14,525 nucleotides of DNA from contig DJOV01000064.1 of the NCBI GenBank assembly GCA_002437285.1, positions 7,840 to 22,364 on the forward strand, in the 5' to 3' direction. A program made the translations under genes and the position numbers. This stretch comes from Prevotella sp. UBA6429 (GTDB lineage Bacteria > Bacteroidota > Bacteroidia > Bacteroidales > Bacteroidaceae). How positions within the stretch are numbered: position 1 is the stretch's first letter; each line of letters opens with the position of its first letter. Below, piece by piece: positions 14,516-14,525 of the stretch. The notes under the pieces were generated by a model, which was not told the DNA's origin, made no database searches, and saw only the letters and a list, made by a program, of their open reading frames with translations.

Positions 14516-14525
14516 ACTTTTCATA

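Larger units (their letters stand above)
14157..14525. other. 369-bp intergenic region with repeats, no recognised gene
   Basis: After the transporter stop there is no convincing gene to the window end. The region holds a 17-nt direct repeat (14274-14290 and 14307-14323), a long imperfect hairpin (14335-14396) and a smaller AT-rich hairpin (14493-14515). No TAnnTTTG promoter was seen on the plus strand and no strong U-tract terminator. The density of repeats suggests an intergenic repeat cluster. Confidence 0.6.

Overview
The window looks like a chromosomal segment of a Bacteroidota bacterium, most likely a high-GC member of the Prevotellaceae. The reasons are the Bacteroidota-type promoter motifs (TAnnTTTG at -7, in two cases with a TTG or TTTG about 19-20 bp upstream), a periplasmic propeller/Y_Y_Y sensor joined to an AraC-type HTH, secreted GH105 and GH2 enzymes, and the protein families of the housekeeping genes. 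No tRNA, rRNA, CRISPR array, insertion sequence or phage gene is visible.

Layout. Positions 1-298 hold a minus-strand promoter (31-38) that fires out of the left edge, and a hairpin at 152-179. On the minus strand, xerD (3106-4071) is followed by a 912-aa membrane-anchored sensor/AraC regulator (299-3037). Divergent from xerD on the plus strand are aroQ (4192-4632), a class I O-methyltransferase 4 nt later (4637-5314), and a 52-codon ORF for a possible small membrane protein (5332-5490). A new plus-strand unit begins near 5598: a secreted GH105/GH88-like unsaturated-uronyl hydrolase (5690-6835) and, 16 nt later, a secreted GH2 beta-galactosidase (6852-10103), closed by a strong terminator (10130-10172). 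On the minus strand a mannose-1-phosphate guanylyltransferase (10347-11435) converges on this region and ends at a 21-bp perfect hairpin (10281-10326). Divergent from it are a pyridoxal/pyridoxamine kinase (11674-12492) and an AspT/YidE-type transporter (12492-14156) that share one base at stop and start. The last 369 bp are non-coding and contain direct and inverted repeats.

How the parts fit. GH105 and GH2 probably act in turn in the periplasm on a plant or host glycan after an extracellular lyase has cut it. No SusC/SusD pair lies in the window, so the pair is either an orphan enzyme cassette or the edge of a polysaccharide-utilisation locus beyond it. The AraC-type regulator has the sensor architecture of the hybrid two-component systems that control such loci, but lacks the kinase and receiver. 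Whether it controls the GH pair cannot be told from sequence. The remaining genes are housekeeping: chromosome dimer resolution, shikimate pathway, GDP-mannose supply, vitamin B6 salvage and a transporter.

No clearly new multigene system was found. The items most worth a second look are the kinase-less membrane regulator, the unlisted small membrane ORF, the kinase/transporter overlap, the possible pseudoknot between two terminators, and the repeat-bearing 3' intergenic region.
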